Source: Streptomyces nitrosporeus (GTDB lineage Bacteria > Actinomycetota > Actinomycetes > Streptomycetales > Streptomycetaceae). From it: DNA of 64,000 bases. Below, in pieces: positions 9,367-18,590 of the stretch. Every line of letters begins with the position of its first letter. Positions within the stretch are counted from its first letter, which is position 1. Where the stretch lies: positions 248,001 to 312,000 of the forward strand of contig NZ_CP023702.1 in NCBI RefSeq assembly GCF_008704555.1. Direction: 5' to 3'. The notes beneath the pieces were generated by a model. That model was not told the origin of the DNA and did not search any database. It worked only from the letters and a program-made list of their open reading frames with translations. The translations under genes were made by a program, and so were the position numbers.

Positions 9367-10370
9367 CCCCGCAGCCACGACAGCCTCGGATCAACGTCAC
9401 CCACGACTGGGGCGTACTCAGGGAAACCGTCGTGGGCCGGGTCATCGACTTCACCTTCCCCGCCCAGCTCGCCGCGGGGGTCCCCGAGTCGCTCGGCTTC
9501 CTTCCGGAACGTACGCGGGCAAGCATGCCCCGCTGGGCGGGGCTGCGCTGGTCCCAGGCCGATCCCGAAGGGTACGGGCGGTGTGTCGAACAGGTCGAGG
9601 CACTGGCCCGCTTCCTCACCGCCCGGGGTGTGGGAGTACACCGCCCCCGCACACTCAGCGACAGCGAACTGGGCCTGTACGACGACGGTTTCAGCATGCA
9701 GACGTTTGTACGCGATCCCATGGTCGTCATCGGCGACCAGGTCGTCGAAACGGCGCTGCGACTGCCGGCCCGTTTCAAGGAACGCTTCGGCCTGCGTCCC
9801 GTCTTCGAGGAGGCGCAGGCACGCGGAGCACGCTGCTCGGTCATGCCGCCACCGGTGCCCGTACCGGTGGCGGACCTCCGCACGGCCGAAGGGCCCTTCC
9901 TGGAAGGCGGCGACGTCCTGCCCATGGGCCGCGACATCCTCGTCGGCACCGGGCGGACCGCGTCCGACGCGGCGGGCGCCCGGTGGCTGGAACGCCTGCT
10001 CGGGGACGGTCACCGGGTCCACCAGGTGCCGCTCTCGGACCAGGTGATCCACCTGGACGACGGCCTCACCACCGTCCGCGAAGGGCTCGCCGTGGTCTGC
10101 CGGGAGCAGTTCACCAACGGACTGCCTGCACCGGTCGCCGACTGGGAGCTGATCGACGTGAGCCTCCATGACGCCGTCAACCTCCTGGCGGGCAACAGCC
10201 TGGTGCTGGCCCCCGGCGAAGTGCTCGTCGACGAGCGTCTGACCGGCCTGGCCGAGACTCTCACCGCCCACGACGTCACGGTCCACACCCTGCCCTACGA
10301 CGCGGTCACCCCCTTCGCCGGCGGCTTCCGCTGCTCCCACCACCCGCTGGTACGGGAACTCCCCTCATGA
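9363..10370 (+). CDS. Amidinotransferase / guanidino-group modifying enzyme
   Basis: A 335-residue member of the amidinotransferase (pentein) fold. Visible landmarks: VRDPMVVIGD (117-125), FLEGGD (179-184), HLDD (His230, Asp232) and the catalytic Cys324 in GGFRCSHHP. These resemble glycine and scyllo-inosamine-phosphate amidinotransferases more than arginine deiminase. It would move an amidino group from arginine to an amine, or act on guanidino compounds. ATG 9363 overlaps the esterase stop, and no separate promoter is needed. No aminoglycoside or other biosynthetic genes are nearby, so the acceptor is unclear. Confidence 0.82.
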   Translation: MTPQPRQPRINVTHDWGVLRETVVGRVIDFTFPAQLAAGVPESLGFLPERTRASMPRWAGLRWSQADPEGYGRCVEQVEALARFLTARGVGVHRPRTLSDSELGLYDDGFSMQTFVRDPMVVIGDQVVETALRLPARFKERFGLRPVFEEAQARGARCSVMPPPVPVPVADLRTAEGPFLEGGDVLPMGRDILVGTGRTASDAAGARWLERLLGDGHRVHQVPLSDQVIHLDDGLTTVREGLAVVCREQFTNGLPAPVADWELIDVSLHDAVNLLAGNSLVLAPGEVLVDERLTGLAETLTAHDVTVHTLPYDAVTPFAGGFRCSHHPLVRELPS

Positions 10371-10652
10371 CCCCCGAAGAGGCTTCGGCTCCGGTCGACC
10401 GGCGAGCACACCTGACTGGCGGGCATGCGCGAAGGGACCGTCGGATGGTTCAGCGCCTCGGTGGCGGGGGCCAGGCCGGCCGGGGCGCCTGCGTCGGGTG
10501 CGGCGGCGCTCATGTCCCGGGCAGAGTGCGGCTTCGACGCGAACGCGACCTGCACGGGTGTGCCGCCCGCCGCACGCCGGGGCTCCGGCTCCGCTCACTT
10601 CCGGCGGCAGCGTCTACCGAACGGGGCCTCGCCCCCGAATTCCGGACACGGG

Positions 10653-11285
10653 TCATGCGGCTTGTGCCGACGTGGCCGGTGTGCGGCGGAAGGAGTTCTC
10701 GGAGGCGGTCGGTGATCGTTGCCCGAGGCGGGAGTGCCGGCGGCGGACGTAGCTGCGGTGGAGCCGTCTGAATGCGTCGAGGCGGGCCTCTCGCTCATCG
10801 GACCGGCTCTTTCGTCCTTTGCGGGTCTCGCGTTCGAAGGAGGCGTTGAAGGACTCGGGGAGTGCGTTGTCCGCACTGGAACCGACCGCGTCCATGCTTC
10901 GCGGGACCCCTGCTGAACCGCAGGCTTGGGCGAAGGACCTGCTTGTGTACGGGGCTTCGCGGTCGGTGTGCGTGATCGGTCCGGCGAGGCTGCCGCGGGT
11001 ACGGATCACAGCGGCCAGGGTGTCGGTCACCAGGTCCGCGCGCATGTGGCCGGCGATCACCCGGCCGGCCGGACAGCGCGGGGCGAGGCCGATGACGGTC
11101 GCCGGGCAGCAGGACTTCCCACCGTCGACGGGCAGGCAGGTGATGCCGCCGGCGTACTTCGTGCTCGGCTCGCCTGCGGTGAGGTAGCGGCCGATCAGGT
11201 CCGGCGCCTTGGCGGCTGCGGGGCCGGGGGCGGTGGTGCGGTGCCGGCGGCGCAGCCGGACCTCTTCGCGGTCTTCCGCCCACAC
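10653..11285 (-). pseudogene. IS3-family transposase (OrfB) remnant
   Basis: A 210-residue degenerate integrase-core fragment. The end is well kept (SSADNALPESFNASFERE, RRRHSRLGQRSP) as is HTDREAPYTS, so the second Asp and the Glu of the DDE triad survive. The first Asp is lost: AGGIT stands where IS3 enzymes have GDIT. The N-terminal helper region and OrfA are missing. I could not see terminal inverted repeats. It marks the left side of the accessory island. Confidence 0.85.
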
Positions 11286-11424
11286 GGTCCACGCGCCCTT
11301 TCCCCGGCCCGTCCCAGGCGCCCCTTACCGGCTTGCCCCACCTGGACCCTGGAGGTACCCCCACACCCGTTCCGGAGGCTGCCGTCATGGGCGCGGCCGG
11401 CCCGCCCCGGCAGGGTGTGAGGGC

Positions 11425-12672
11425 ATGAAGGCAATACAGAAGACCTCGCGGGTCCGCCTCGCCCCCGCCGTTCTCCTCGCTGCTGCCCTTGCGTCCACGG
11501 CGCTCGCGCCTGGTGCTGCGGCCGCTCCCCGCCCGGCGTCTGCGGACGCCGAGGCCTCCGCGGGCGGCCGGCTCACCTCCCGGCAGCTCCAACGCGAAAC
11601 GGCCCGCGTCCTTGCAGAGGGCGGGTTCGTCGGCATCACGGTGCAGGTGCGCGACGGCGCCCGCACAGTACGCGCCCGAGCGGGCGAGGCCGAGCTGCAC
11701 ACCGGCCGCCCCGTGCCGCGCGGGGCGGAGTTCAGGATCGGCAGCGTCACCAAGGCGTTCGTGGCCACCGTGGTGCTGCAGCTCGTCGCCGAGGGCCGCC
11801 TGTCCCTGGACGACACCGTCGAGCGCCGGCTGCCGGGTGTGGTGAGCGGCAACGGCAACAACGGCAGCCTCATCACCGTCAGGAACCTGCTGCAGCACAC
11901 CAGCGGTATCCACAACTACGGCCCCGAAGAGGACACCGGGAACACCGCGGCCGATTTCGAGCGGACAAGATTCGACCACTGGGACCCCGAACAGCTGGTC
12001 GCCGGCGCGATGCGCCACCGGCCGGATTTCCCACCCGCACCGGCCGGTGCCCCCGAGCCCGACTGGAACTACTCCAACACCGGCTATGTCCTCGCCGGGA
12101 TGATCATCGAGAAGGTCACCGGGCGGCCCTGGGCCGAGGAGGTACGCGACCGTATCATCCGGCCGCTCGGCCTGACCGGCACCTACGCCCCCGGCGACGA
12201 CCCGTACCTGAAGCCGCCGCACGCCCACACGTACCACCTGTTTCCCGGCTCGGTCACCCGGACCGACACCACGGCCAGGAACGTCTCCCAAGTGGACGCG
12301 GCCGCTGCCCTCGTCAGCACAGAGCGCGACGTGGACCGCTTCTTCACCGCCCTGCTCGGCGGGCGCCTGCTGCCTCCCGCCCAGCTCGCGGAGATGCGCA
12401 GGACCGTGTCCGTCAGCGAGAACTTCCACGTGGGGTTCCCCGGCCTGCGATACGGCCTGGGACTGATGCAGCAGCCGCTGACCTGCGGCGGCGACACCTG
12501 GGGCCACGGAGGGGACCTGGAGGGGTTCACGGTGCGCACCGGCTTTACCGTGGACGGGCGCCGCTCAGTCGTCGTCGCCGCCAACGGCACCGGCGGCGGC
12601 GAGCAGCTGCTCGCCGCCGAACGGGCCGTCCGCGGGCTCGTGGACCGCATCCTGTGCGCCGGTACCGCATGA
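11425..12672 (+). CDS. Serine beta-lactamase-like / D-Ala-D-Ala carboxypeptidase-type hydrolase
   Basis: A 415-residue exported enzyme of the class C beta-lactamase/R61 DD-peptidase superfamily. A signal peptide covers about residues 1-34. Active-site motifs are complete: Ser107-x-x-Lys110 (GSVTKAF), Tyr216-Ser-Asn (NYSNTGY) and the HGG box (GHGGDLEGF). It is likely a cell-wall carboxypeptidase or esterase; a true beta-lactamase cannot be excluded from sequence alone. ATG 11425 is the natural signal-peptide start, with weak GAGG upstream. It is the only intact ordinary gene between the transposase fragment and the ligase remnant. Confidence 0.88.
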   Translation: MKAIQKTSRVRLAPAVLLAAALASTALAPGAAAAPRPASADAEASAGGRLTSRQLQRETARVLAEGGFVGITVQVRDGARTVRARAGEAELHTGRPVPRGAEFRIGSVTKAFVATVVLQLVAEGRLSLDDTVERRLPGVVSGNGNNGSLITVRNLLQHTSGIHNYGPEEDTGNTAADFERTRFDHWDPEQLVAGAMRHRPDFPPAPAGAPEPDWNYSNTGYVLAGMIIEKVTGRPWAEEVRDRIIRPLGLTGTYAPGDDPYLKPPHAHTYHLFPGSVTRTDTTARNVSQVDAAAALVSTERDVDRFFTALLGGRLLPPAQLAEMRRTVSVSENFHVGFPGLRYGLGLMQQPLTCGGDTWGHGGDLEGFTVRTGFTVDGRRSVVVAANGTGGGEQLLAAERAVRGLVDRILCAGTA

Positions 12673-12878
12673 CGCGACCCCGGACACTCGGTACCCTGCC
12701 ACGCCAGCCGCGGCCTGCGGGCCCACCGCCGCCCTGACGGCACGGTGCCGCCGTCCCACGCCTCCGGGCGCCTCCGGGCGCCTCCGTTGCGACGGGAATC
12801 CGGGGCGATCCACCGGTCCGGCGCGATCGTCACCACCGCCGTGCTGGACGCCTTGCCCATCACCCGCACACGGTACCC

Positions 12879-13520
12879 ATGCAGTCCCTGGACAAAGTGA
12901 ACACGCCCGCCGAGCTGCTGGCCTGGGAAGCATCGCTCCAGCGGCGTCTGGGCGGCCCGGTCACCGGCGGCTATGTCGTGGACGTGAAGCTGGACGGCTT
13001 CGCGGTCGCCGCGCGGTACCAGAGAGGTCGCCTGGTCAAGCTCGTCGGACGTGGCGACGGCCGTCAGGGCGAGGACTGGAGCCATGCCATCGGCACGATC
13101 ACCGGTCTCCCCCAGTAGCTGATCCGGCCGCTGACCTTCGAGGTCAGGGGAGAGATCCTCTTCACCCACAAGCAGTTCGAACGGACCAAGGAGGTGCGCG
13201 CCCAGCGTGGCGGGGACGCGTTCGCCAACGCCCGCAACGCCGCTGCTGGCACCATCCGGGCGAGGAACAGGCCCTACACCCTGGAGATGACGTTCTTCGT
13301 CTTCCAGGCCGTCGAGCTGCCGGGCGGCGAGGTGTTCGCCCACACCTCGCACGCCGACCTGATGAAGTGGGTCGCCGGCACCGGCATACAGACCACGGAG
13401 GCCACCCCGCCGAAGGCCCACGTCGTCGCGACGATGGCCGAGGTACAGAAGCAGGTCGCGGCAATCGATGCGATGTGCCCCAGCCTGCCCTTCGACATCG
13501 ACGGCGTAGGGAGATCCACG
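12879..13520 (+). pseudogene. ligA: NAD-dependent DNA ligase fragment with in-frame stop
   Basis: The frame encodes the adenylation domain of a LigA protein: MQSLDKVN at the start, the nucleotidyl-lysine motif VKLDG, VGRGDG, and GEILFT. One TAG at 13116-13118 interrupts it, after which homology continues in the same frame through NARNAAAGTIR and PFDIDGV, then stops. The Ia domain before MQSLDK and the OB, zinc, helix-hairpin-helix and BRCT domains are absent. It is a dead second ligase, not the housekeeping gene. Downstream sequence runs straight into the 3' end of the caspase-STAND gene. Confidence 0.88.
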
Positions 13521-13601
13521 ACCCGTCGTGAGCCGCACGCTGGGCTCCAGCCGCGTGCCCTCGAAGCGGGAGCATGCCCTGCACAGCGGGGGCACCTCAC
13601 C

Positions 13602-16600
13602 TCAGCGGTCCTTGCATTCCACCATGTCTGGCTTGGCCGGCGGGGGCTTGCCGCCCAGCAGGTCGGAGAGGTTGGCCTTGTACATTTCGTTCCAGGCATT
13701 GCCCTTTAGGATTTTCAGCAGCGCTGAACACACCTCACTCTTCAAGGACGGGGCACCGGAGCGCATCGCCACGCCGTACCTGCCCGCAACGCCGAAGGGC
13801 TCCAGCATCCGCACCTCCGGGTACTTGTTGGCGTAGCCAGCGAGGATGACGTCGTCCGAAGCCATCGCGTAGACATTGGAATTCTTGTTCAGTAGATATT
13901 CCAGGCAGTCCTGAGGTGTGGAAGGCTGCGACCTCATCACGGTGAAGCCTTTTTCAGCCAGTATCTCCTCGTACGTCGAACCCAGCCCAGTGCACACCGC
14001 GAGATTCTGATTCTTCAGGTCGCTGGATTCGTTGATCTCGCGCTTACCCGAATCCTTGCGCACCAGGAACGCCCCGTTCGCCTGGTAGTACGGGCCCGCG
14101 AAGACAATGCTGGACCCATCGGGCGAGGCGCGCTTACGGTCCTCCGTGATGCTGTACGAAGCGATGACGAGGTCGATCTTCCCACTATGTAGGGCGTTGC
14201 TCCGATTTTCGCCCGTCACAGGACGGAATTCTATTTCATCCGTGTCGTACCCCATTTCCATGGCAATCTCTTGAGCCATGTCGATTTCGTATCCCGTCAA
14301 TTTATTCTTCTTCTCGTCGTACGCGCTCAGGCCCGGCCGATCCGCCATGACACCGATACGCAGGCTGGGGTGCGAGACCTTCCACTTCTCGTACTCAACC
14401 CCACTCTCAACTCCACCCTCACTCCCGCCGCTCGCCCCGAGCCAGCCGGCCATGACCAGCAGAGCTGAGCACAGAGCGACAGCAGGCAGCCCCATCACTC
14501 TTTTCCGCCGCTGGACAGCTTGCACACTGGTGTCCACGAACTTACGTTGCAGGGGGGTGGGATGACTGCTTCGGGTGGAGCTGTTGACCCATTCCCGGGC
14601 AAGTCCAAGGCGGGACCCGCGATACAACTGGGCGGGATTCCGCCCATTCCGTTCCCAGACCTCGGCGTCCCGCGCAAGCTGTTGGTGGATACGTAGTCCG
14701 GAGCGGTCGTCATCGATCCACTGACGTAACCGTGGCCAGGCATGAAGCAGCACTTCATGGGTGATCTCAACGGTTTCAGCCTCGACAGTGACCAGCTGAG
14801 CACCGGCCAGGGTTTCCAGAACTTCAGCTGCGGTGTCCGGACGGGGTGAGTCGTGGAGCAGTCGGATGCGATTGACTCGGCGCCGAGCATCCTGGGTGCC
14901 TTCTCCGATGTGGACCAAATGCAATAACAACGACCGGCATGTCTGCTGTTCGGTGGAGTTGAACTGGCCATAGATCGCCTCGGCGGTGTTGTCGACCGAG
15001 TTCCCGATATATCCCGTGGCCGCGTATCCGGCCACGGTCAGCGTGCAGCCCTCTCGGTGTTTCCAGGTTGCGCGTAAGGCGTGAGAAAGTAGCGGTAGGG
15101 ACTCCGGGGCGACGCTTCGCGCTGTGCCGTCAGCGCCAAAATCACGCAGCAAAATGTCAACCAGTCCTGGTTGCAATTCCAATCCGGAGATTTCGGCGGG
15201 CCTTGTAATTGCGTCACGCAGCTCGTCGGTGGTCATCGGTCCGACGAAGAGCGGGGCCTTGCGCAAAGCAGGCTGCAGCGCAGGGCAGGCAGCGCAGTGG
15301 TCATGAAAATCCGACCGCAGGCCGAGGACCACCAGTGCAGGCGGTTCGCCGCCGTCGCCACTGGCAGCAGCGCACAGGGCGCTGATGAACATCTGGCGCT
15401 CGCGCACGTCAGCGCACTGGGTGAAGACTTCTTCGAATTGGTCCACCACCAGCACCAGCCGCGATCCGGTGATCGCTGTTTGGCCGGCTCGGGCCTTTAA
15501 CATCTCACGGATGACAGCAACGAGTCGAAGCGGGTCACTCTCGATTTCTTTGCGCAGCGATGCGCCCGGCACCCCGGCCAGCCGTTCCAGACGAGTAGCT
15601 AGTTCGGCCAACGGATGCTCGGTCGGAGTTATTAGCAGGTGCGGCCAAGTCCTGGATCCGGGCACCGGCATCGCACCCTTGCCCAGAGCGGATAGCAGGC
15701 CCGCGCCCAGCAAGGAGGATTTGCCGGTCCCGGAGGGGCCCATTAGAACCAACGGATCGGATAAATCCATACTCCCGGCCAGCCTTCCGGCCAGCTCAGT
15801 GATCAATTGTTCCCTGCCAAAGAACCACTGCGCCTGACTAAGGCCGAACGCGACCAAACCCGGGTAGGGGCACGATTGTGGCATCGCATCCACCCGAGCT
15901 GGTGCGGGCAATACAGGCGACAAAGGCAGGGGCCGATAGGCAGGGTTCGGACACAGCACCAGGTCTTCGATCCACTCGCTGGCGCGATGGCGGGGGCGGG
16001 GGAAGCCCCGTGCGGGCAAAATTCGGTCCAGGTAGCGGTTCGCCTGCCGCAGCGTCAGCTGTTGAGTGCCTTCCGGATCGCCTTCGGATAGTAGACGGAT
16101 CAGCTCGCCGGTGAAGGCGGTGTGCGGGGCGCCGGGCGTGGCCAGCGCCCGCTCATCCCTGGCAGCCGCAGCCAGGACGTACCCGCCGTGGACCCGAGCC
16201 AAGTCGACCTCCTGCTCTTCGACGTCACCCAGGACATCCACTGCCCGCCCCGAGAAACAGCAGTCGAGCACGACGATGATTGATCGAGCTGCAGTTTGCA
16301 GCAGGGAGCCACGGACCGCGGCGTAAGCCAGCGCGGTGTAAGCCACCCGTCCTGGGCGGGAATCAGTAGCGACTGTAGCCAGATACAGCTCGCCGGCGGG
16401 GCTGACCAGTCCGTGGCCCACGTAGTAGATCCACAGCACGCCCTTAGCACGCTCGGCCTCCTGCGCGATGGCGATCCCCAGCTCCATCGGGTTTGCCGGG
16501 TCACGGATCACCCGCAAGTTCTCCTCAGCCAGCCCGCACCGCTCGACCAACGCCTGCCCCAGGTCAGCCAAGTTACCCATCACCGCTGGGACCGGCGGCA

Positions 16601-16673
16601 GGCTGGAGGCGGGGTTGTGGGAACCGGTGCCGATCAGCAGCACCCGAGTCCCGGGCGCACTCAAGCCGGCCAT
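13602..16673 (-). CDS. Caspase - nSTAND ATPase - TM - family-3 solute-binding fusion, EACC1-associated
   Basis: A 1023-residue protein with four parts. Residues 1-240: caspase-like (C14) peptidase with His87 in YYVGHG and Cys138/139 in VLDCCFSG. 270-700: novel-STAND NTPase, Walker A GPSGTGKSS (312-320), Walker B LVLVVDQFEE (406-415), then a helical extension. 727-746: one membrane helix preceded by QRRKR. 765-1015: SBP_bac_3 domain (LTGYEIDMAQEIA, GKIDLVIASYSIT). Positive-inside reasoning puts the protease inside and the binding domain outside. Family knowledge places such proteases in NTP-dependent conflict or cell-death systems; ligand-triggered proteolysis is my inference. Four TTA codons (residues 392, 533, 583, 649) and A/T-richer codon choice differ from neighbours and suggest transfer and bldA control. 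It starts 5 bases after the EACC1 stop. Confidence 0.88.
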   Translation of the reverse strand: MAGLSAPGTRVLLIGTGSHNPASSLPPVPAVMGNLADLGQALVERCGLAEENLRVIRDPANPMELGIAIAQEAERAKGVLWIYYVGHGLVSPAGELYLATVATDSRPGRVAYTALAYAAVRGSLLQTAARSIIVVLDCCFSGRAVDVLGDVEEQEVDLARVHGGYVLAAAARDERALATPGAPHTAFTGELIRLLSEGDPEGTQQLTLRQANRYLDRILPARGFPRPRHRASEWIEDLVLCPNPAYRPLPLSPVLPAPARVDAMPQSCPYPGLVAFGLSQAQWFFGREQLITELAGRLAGSMDLSDPLVLMGPSGTGKSSLLGAGLLSALGKGAMPVPGSRTWPHLLITPTEHPLAELATRLERLAGVPGASLRKEIESDPLRLVAVIREMLKARAGQTAITGSRLVLVVDQFEEVFTQCADVRERQMFISALCAAASGDGGEPPALVVLGLRSDFHDHCAACPALQPALRKAPLFVGPMTTDELRDAITRPAEISGLELQPGLVDILLRDFGADGTARSVAPESLPLLSHALRATWKHREGCTLTVAGYAATGYIGNSVDNTAEAIYGQFNSTEQQTCRSLLLHLVHIGEGTQDARRRVNRIRLLHDSPRPDTAAEVLETLAGAQLVTVEAETVEITHEVLLHAWPRLRQWIDDDRSGLRIHQQLARDAEVWERNGRNPAQLYRGSRLGLAREWVNSSTRSSHPTPLQRKFVDTSVQAVQRRKRVMGLPAVALCSALLVMAGWLGASGGSEGGVESGVEYEKWKVSHPSLRIGVMADRPGLSAYDEKKNKLTGYEIDMAQEIAMEMGYDTDEIEFRPVTGENRSNALHSGKIDLVIASYSITEDRKRASPDGSSIVFAGPYYQANGAFLVRKDSGKREINESSDLKNQNLAVCTGLGSTYEEILAEKGFTVMRSQPSTPQDCLEYLLNKNSNVYAMASDDVILAGYANKYPEVRMLEPFGVAGRYGVAMRSGAPSLKSEVCSALLKILKGNAWNEMYKANLSDLLGGKPPPAKPDMVECKDR

Positions 16674-16678
16674 CGAGA

Positions 16679-17095
16679 CTACTGTCCAGTCGGTACGGTC
16701 GACTCGCCCTCATCACCGTCGACCACCCTGGGACCGTCCTCCAACATATCGGCCAACCCGTCGACCAACTCGCGCACTTCTGCCATGTCCGTACTGCGTA
16801 CCCTCTGCGCGCGGACTTCCATGCTTGTCCCGTCCGGCCGGGTCAGCTTGCATGTCACCTCACCAGTGCGGTGCCGCATCCATGCGATAGCCGCGCTCGC
16901 CAGCACCGCTGTTACCCCACCCGGAGCCAGTGCGATCGTCAGCATTTCTGGAACCGTACCTAGAGTGCCAGGCGGTGGCGGCGCTTCCACCAGCCGTACC
17001 CGGCCCCGCAGCTCCTCCTCGACAATCAGCCACTCATGCAGGGAACGCAGCTCATCAGCCGCTCCATCCCCCGTGATCGTAACTGTCACGTTCAT
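16679..17095 (-). CDS. Effector-associated constant component EACC1
   Basis: A 138-residue protein: an N-terminal alpha/beta segment (VTVTITGDGAADELRSLHEWL), one hydrophobic stretch at about 52-73 (LTIALAPGG...AAIAWM), then GEVTCKLTRPDGT and a charged C-terminus. This layout matches EACC1, the small constant partner found next to variable effectors in actinobacterial conflict systems. Its exact function is unknown; it is thought to be an adaptor that couples sensing to effector activation. ATG 17095 has GGGGAG upstream. The protease gene starts 5 bases downstream, so the two form an operon. Confidence 0.8.
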   Translation of the reverse strand: MNVTVTITGDGAADELRSLHEWLIVEEELRGRVRLVEAPPPPGTLGTVPEMLTIALAPGGVTAVLASAAIAWMRHRTGEVTCKLTRPDGTSMEVRAQRVRSTDMAEVRELVDGLADMLEDGPRVVDGDEGESTVPTGQ

Positions 17096-17252
17096 CCCGG
17101 CTCCCCTACAACCCGTACCGCATGACGGCCCATTCCAACCCGCGGCCGTTGGGACGGGCCCCGCTCTTTCACTCTGGTTCTCGCCGCAGAGCTGCCAACC
17201 ATAGCGGGAAACCGTTACACAGCAGGGGACTTGAGGAAAATGCGAGGTTGTC

Positions 17253-17360
17253 TCAGGTGGAGAGCTTTGCGAGTCTCTTGTAGCAGGTCAGGGCTGCCGC
17301 GAGGAAATGGCTGCCTTTTCGTTCGTACCGAACGATGAGGACTTCGGCGTAATCGGACCT
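17253..17360 (-). mobile_element. IS5-family transposase C-terminal remnant
   Basis: Reading on the minus strand, DYAEVLIVRYERKGSHFL..ALTCYKRLAKLST and a stop match the C-terminal end of Streptomyces IS5-type transposases (YERKGSHFLA and CYKKLAK). The N-terminal and central parts are missing, with a small internal deletion. It abuts the upstream region of the EACC1 operon. Confidence 0.7.
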
Positions 17361-17639
17361 CGTCCCTTTTGATCACATGAGACAGAGGAGGGTGCGGGTT
17401 TGGTCCCGGGCAGCCCGGCGGCGAGGTGGAGGGCTCCGATCGCGACGTTCCTGACAGGGCAGTACCACTACTGCCCTGAAGAAATCGGCCCAGTGCGCGG
17501 TTGCCGCGCTCGAGACATCGAACCTCTTTCATCCTGTGCTGGAGGGCGGAATGGGCTGGTCAGCCGGGGTGGTGACGAGGCAGGGCCCCTCGTCGTCGGC
17601 GTGGTGATTCCACTCATCAAACCGGCGACCGAAGGGGCC

Positions 17640-18073
17640 CTGTCGGTTCCGTGTCCTGCCACGCCCGACGTCCCGCATGAGCTCGTCGAGCATGTCGCCT
17701 GGCTGCTGTATGAGCATCGCCGGACCCGTAGCACCCGTCGGCGCACGCTGGGCTGCTTCAAGCAGGCACCGCTCGCGCTGGTCCACCTACGCAAGAACGA
17801 GACGTTCTCCCAGCTCGGTGCCGGTTTCGGATATCGCAGGCCACCGCCTGTCGGTACGTGGACGAGGTCTTGGACGTTCCGGCCTCCTGGGCGCCCGGCC
17901 TTCATGAAGCCCTCACCGGTCTCGGTGAGGGCGACCATGCCATCGTTGACGGCACTCTGATCCCCATCGGCCGGTTCCGCGCGGACGAGCCGTACCACTC
18001 GATGAAACACCGAAAGCACGGCATGAACGTGCAGGCCATCCATACGCTGCTGACCTGCAACCATTCAGGATGA
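17640..18073 (+). pseudogene. Transposase remnant (IS5/DDE_4-like), frameshifted
   Basis: DVPHELVEHVAWLLYEHRR..LALVHLRKNETFSQLGAGFG runs to about 17835; the matching continuation RYVDEVLD..GLHEALTGLGEGDHAIVDGTLIPI is in another frame, starting near 17850. Restoring one G (GGGATATCG for GGATATCG) would rejoin them, so a single-base deletion split the gene. The protein then breaks off after KHRKHGMNVQAI, before the last catalytic residues. The 5' edge is approximate. Confidence 0.75.
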
Positions 18074-18104
18074 AAAAGGTTCCATCCACTCGTTGACTCC
18101 ATAG

Positions 18105-18431
18105 ATGGAGCCTCAGCGTGAGCGAGTACTCCGCGCGCGCCAAGGTCACGAGCGCATGGCCGCCCCTGGCACTGGAGCCAAAGCCAAACTCACCTCAGCT
18201 GACCGGGTCCTGGTCACCGTGCTCCACCTGAGAAAACTCGCGCCCACGCACCTTCTGGGCCAACTCTTCAACACCACCGCGATGACCATCAGCCGCACAG
18301 CGAAAGACGTCCGCCCGCTCCTGGAAGCCCATGGCGTCCATCTCACCGCCCCAACCGCCCGTTTCCACGCGCCGGAAGACGTCGTCAGCTTCTTCGACAC
18401 CGACGAGACCAAGATCAAACCGACGTGCTGA
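18105..18431 (+). pseudogene. Transposase fragment with helix-turn-helix
   Basis: A 108-residue fragment: ERVLRARQGHERMAAPGTGAK, then LTSADRVLVTVLHLRKLA and a helix-turn-helix ending DETKIKPTC. I recognise it as the C-terminal region of a Streptomyces transposase of the ISAzo13-like kind, without its DDE core. It is the right-most transposase fragment of the island, 30 bases after the previous one. Confidence 0.6.
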
Positions 18432-18590
18432 TTCCCGGGAGGCCCCAAGACGTCGTCTCCCATGGCACATGCCTCGGCCTCTTGTGACAGCTCAGGGCAC
18501 TGGCCATGGCCAGACTCCGGTTCTTCCGGCCGCTGCGGTCCACGCACGGGATCTTGAGGCCGCGGGTAGCCCATGGCAGGCTCGTGCCGC

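Noticed and set aside
9363..10370. Annotation as arginine deiminase
   Set aside because: The motif order (RDPMVVIGD, EGGD, HLDD, GGFRC) fits amidinotransferases better, and no arc-type partner genes are present, although the fold is shared.
13116..13118. TAG in the ligase as a possible programmed readthrough or pyrrolysine site
   Set aside because: The downstream protein is also truncated and lacks essential ligase domains, so decay is simpler.
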